From an uncultured Lachnospiraceae bacterium (GTDB lineage Bacteria; Bacillota; Clostridia; Lachnospirales; Lachnospiraceae), in assembly GCA_934376945.1 (NCBI GenBank), contig CAKRPI010000046.1:1-15943 (forward strand): a stretch of 15,943 bases of DNA, read 5' to 3'. The notes beneath the pieces were generated by a model. That model made no database searches, was not told the origin of the DNA, and worked only from the letters and a program-made list of their open reading frames with translations. Positions 14,658 through 15,943 of the stretch are shown here, piece after piece (positions within the stretch are counted from its first letter, which is position 1; each line of letters starts with the position of its first letter). Made by a program: the position numbers and the translations under genes.

Positions 14658-14815
14658 AAAAACTTGTAACTGTTCAGAGCCAACCTCCAAAATGCTACGC
14701 ATTTCGTCGGTGTGGCGTATCCGCCAAATAAAATTTCAAAAACAGGCTTAAAAATGCAAGCATTTTCCACCTGTTTTATGAAATTTTGCTTGGCTCTGAA
14801 CAGTTACAAAAACTT
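14658..14815. mobile_element. MITE-like element with 18-bp perfect ends and 8-bp target duplication
   Basis: The element proper is 14666-14807 (142 bp). Its ends are GTAACTGTTCAGAGCCAA (14666-14683) and the exact complement (14790-14807). It is flanked by identical AAAAACTT copies (14658-14665 and 14808-14815). Ends beginning GTAA and 8-bp duplications are known for the IS66 family, so a non-autonomous IS66-type derivative is the best guess. It encodes no transposase. Inside are a small stem (AAATGC/GCATTT near 14690-14704) and a long one (14730-14746 with 14770-14787, containing AAAATGC/GCATTTT). The perfect ends and duplication suggest recent insertion. Confidence 0.85.
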
Positions 14816-15943
14816 ATGAAAAGCGCAGCGCACAAGCGAATGGATCAGATCGTCATCCTGAGAAAAATTTTCATGAAAGGTGAAAAAGCAAGATTTGGAA
14901 CGGCAGGAGGTGCGAAAGACGGGAAGAATTATCGGATCCGGCTGCCAGTAAAAAATACCGGATTTTTTTGTATAGCAGGTGGATGCTTTTGCGGGAATAC
15001 GATATTCTTTATCAATAAAAGAGGCAACACTTTTATGAACCGCCTGATCTTCAAGGGGTAGATAATAGTAATTTTTATAATCCGGGAAAAAATATTTCAG
15101 TTCACAGGAGATTCCGGAAAACTGCAGAGTGGCTGTAGTATTTTTAACAAACAGAGTGCATACGCAGCTTCCGGAAAATGGCGGCTCATCAGAAAAGAGT
15201 GAGAGCGAGAGCGGAGAAGGCAGCGGCATATGAAGCTGAATATCGATTTCAAGAGAGGGTGTGGTATCTGCTTTGTCAAAATGAAGCGAACAAGAATATA
15301 CGGAATCAAAAATTCCGTCAGCAAGCATACGGTAAGAAGCAAGAGGAAGTATTTTTGTCATACCGATCAGATCGTCATGGTTGTGAAGCAACATCAGACG
15401 AAGCAGTTCCGGATCATGCGTCTGAGTGAAAGAACGAAACATGGCAACCATGTGTTTTCCGGTCAGGGTATCTGTGCGCTGCCATCCGGCAAGCTTTTCA
15501 AGTGCAGACTGTTTCAAGCTTGTCTGTCCGGGGAGATGCCGCAAGATGGAGAGGGTGCGGTAGAGGTCGAGGGAGTTTTTCTCTGTTGTGGTAAAGGGAT
15601 GTGTGGAAAACGGAACATCCGCTGCACCGGAAGTTTGGCAGGCGGATTTCTCATGGGATTGCTGTCCGAAAGATTTGCCGGAAACACTATGCAGAGAAAT
15701 CCCAATCAGTTCATAGGCATTTGCTTTTGCATTTAAAAATGGCACATCAAAGGTAGAACCATTAAAATGAATGAGCGTGTCATATGGCATTGCATCTGCA
15801 AAAAAGGTTTCAAGAAGCAGTTTTTCTTCGGATTCATGTTCGATCAGGTACTGCGTGAGCAGCCAGGTGCCGTTTTCAAGATGAATCGTCCCGATCAGAA
15901 AAACGCAGGCGGATTTGTGGGAGAGACCTGTTGTCTCAATATC
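14804..15943 (-). CDS. RNase H-like DEDD exonuclease (YprB-type), 5' end beyond the window
   Basis: A predicted 3'-5' exonuclease domain of the YprB/RNase_H_2 family. 379 residues are visible and the start codon lies outside; the internal Met at 15790 is not the start because homology continues upstream. Visible residues begin with DIETTGL (Exo I, acidic residues 1 and 3). Exo II is HFNGSTFDVPF with D66, and Exo III is HNHDDLIGM with D191. A low-complexity stretch rich in Ser/Thr/Gln (about 86-123) separates Exo II from the following helix-rich part. The C-terminal ~180 residues are not recognised. The final residues and stop (KFL then TAA) come from a MITE that inserted two codons before the original end; without it the protein would end KFFS. 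Confidence 0.88.
   Translation of the reverse strand, partial: DIETTGLSHKSACVFLIGTIHLENGTWLLTQYLIEHESEEKLLLETFFADAMPYDTLIHFNGSTFDVPFLNAKANAYELIGISLHSVSGKSFGQQSHEKSACQTSGAADVPFSTHPFTTTEKNSLDLYRTLSILRHLPGQTSLKQSALEKLAGWQRTDTLTGKHMVAMFRSFTQTHDPELLRLMLLHNHDDLIGMTKILPLASYRMLADGIFDSVYSCSLHFDKADTTPSLEIDIQLHMPLPSPLSLSLFSDEPPFSGSCVCTLFVKNTTATLQFSGISCELKYFFPDYKNYYYLPLEDQAVHKSVASFIDKEYRIPAKASTCYTKKSGIFYWQPDPIILPVFRTSCRSKSCFFTFHENFSQDDDLIHSLVRCAFHKFL

Noticed and set aside
14786..15061. Plus-strand open frame across the MITE end and exonuclease gene
   Set aside because: It starts inside the mobile element and has no homology that I recognise; it is opposite a conserved domain protein.

Overview
The window looks like chromosome of an anaerobic Firmicute of the class Clostridia, most likely Lachnospiraceae. 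This rests on gene content and order, not on a database search: an IspH/ribosomal protein S1 unit next to cmk, a BaiN/HI0933-type flavoprotein, an Rnf complex in the order C-D-G-E-A-B, AGGAGG-type ribosome binding sites and moderate GC.

Layout. Positions 1-76 are the 3' end of the tmRNA gene (ssrA), followed by two unexplained nested hairpins and a terminator. Then come two separate plus-strand membrane-protein genes: an AzgA-type purine permease (377-1762) and a DUF1275/YoaK protein (2079-2774) with a good sigma-A promoter. A plus-strand operon runs from 2979 to 9113: OmpR-type response regulator, histidine kinase, flavoprotein, cytidylate kinase (cmk), ispH and an S1 coding region. It ends at a perfect bidirectional terminator (about 9160-9194). 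Converging on that terminator from the minus strand is the Rnf operon (14268 down to 9232): rnfC, a fused rnfD-rnfG, rnfE, rnfA and rnfB. Rnf is a membrane ferredoxin:NAD+ oxidoreductase that couples electron transfer to Na+ or H+ translocation. Upstream of rnfC are two small inverted-repeat elements: a 160-bp full-length hairpin repeat (14305-14464) and a 142-bp MITE-like element with perfect 18-bp ends and an 8-bp target duplication (14666-14807). The window ends inside a minus-strand DEDD-type exonuclease gene whose stop codon is supplied by the MITE.

Points worth a second look. (1) The ispH-S1 unit appears to have lost an internal segment: the IspH C-terminus with its conserved Gly/Ser motif and the start of the first S1 domain are missing, and the two halves are in different frames. 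(2) The histidine kinase ends in about eleven 15-bp tandem repeats; an amber codon inside the array ends the protein while the same frame stays open into the next gene. (3) RnfD and RnfG are one polypeptide with two flavinylation motifs. (4) RnfE carries a five-cysteine tail. (5) The mobile or repeat elements lie in the rnf leader and at the end of the exonuclease gene. I found no CRISPR array, prophage or defence system. The novelty here is in gene architecture and small elements, not in a new multi-gene system.
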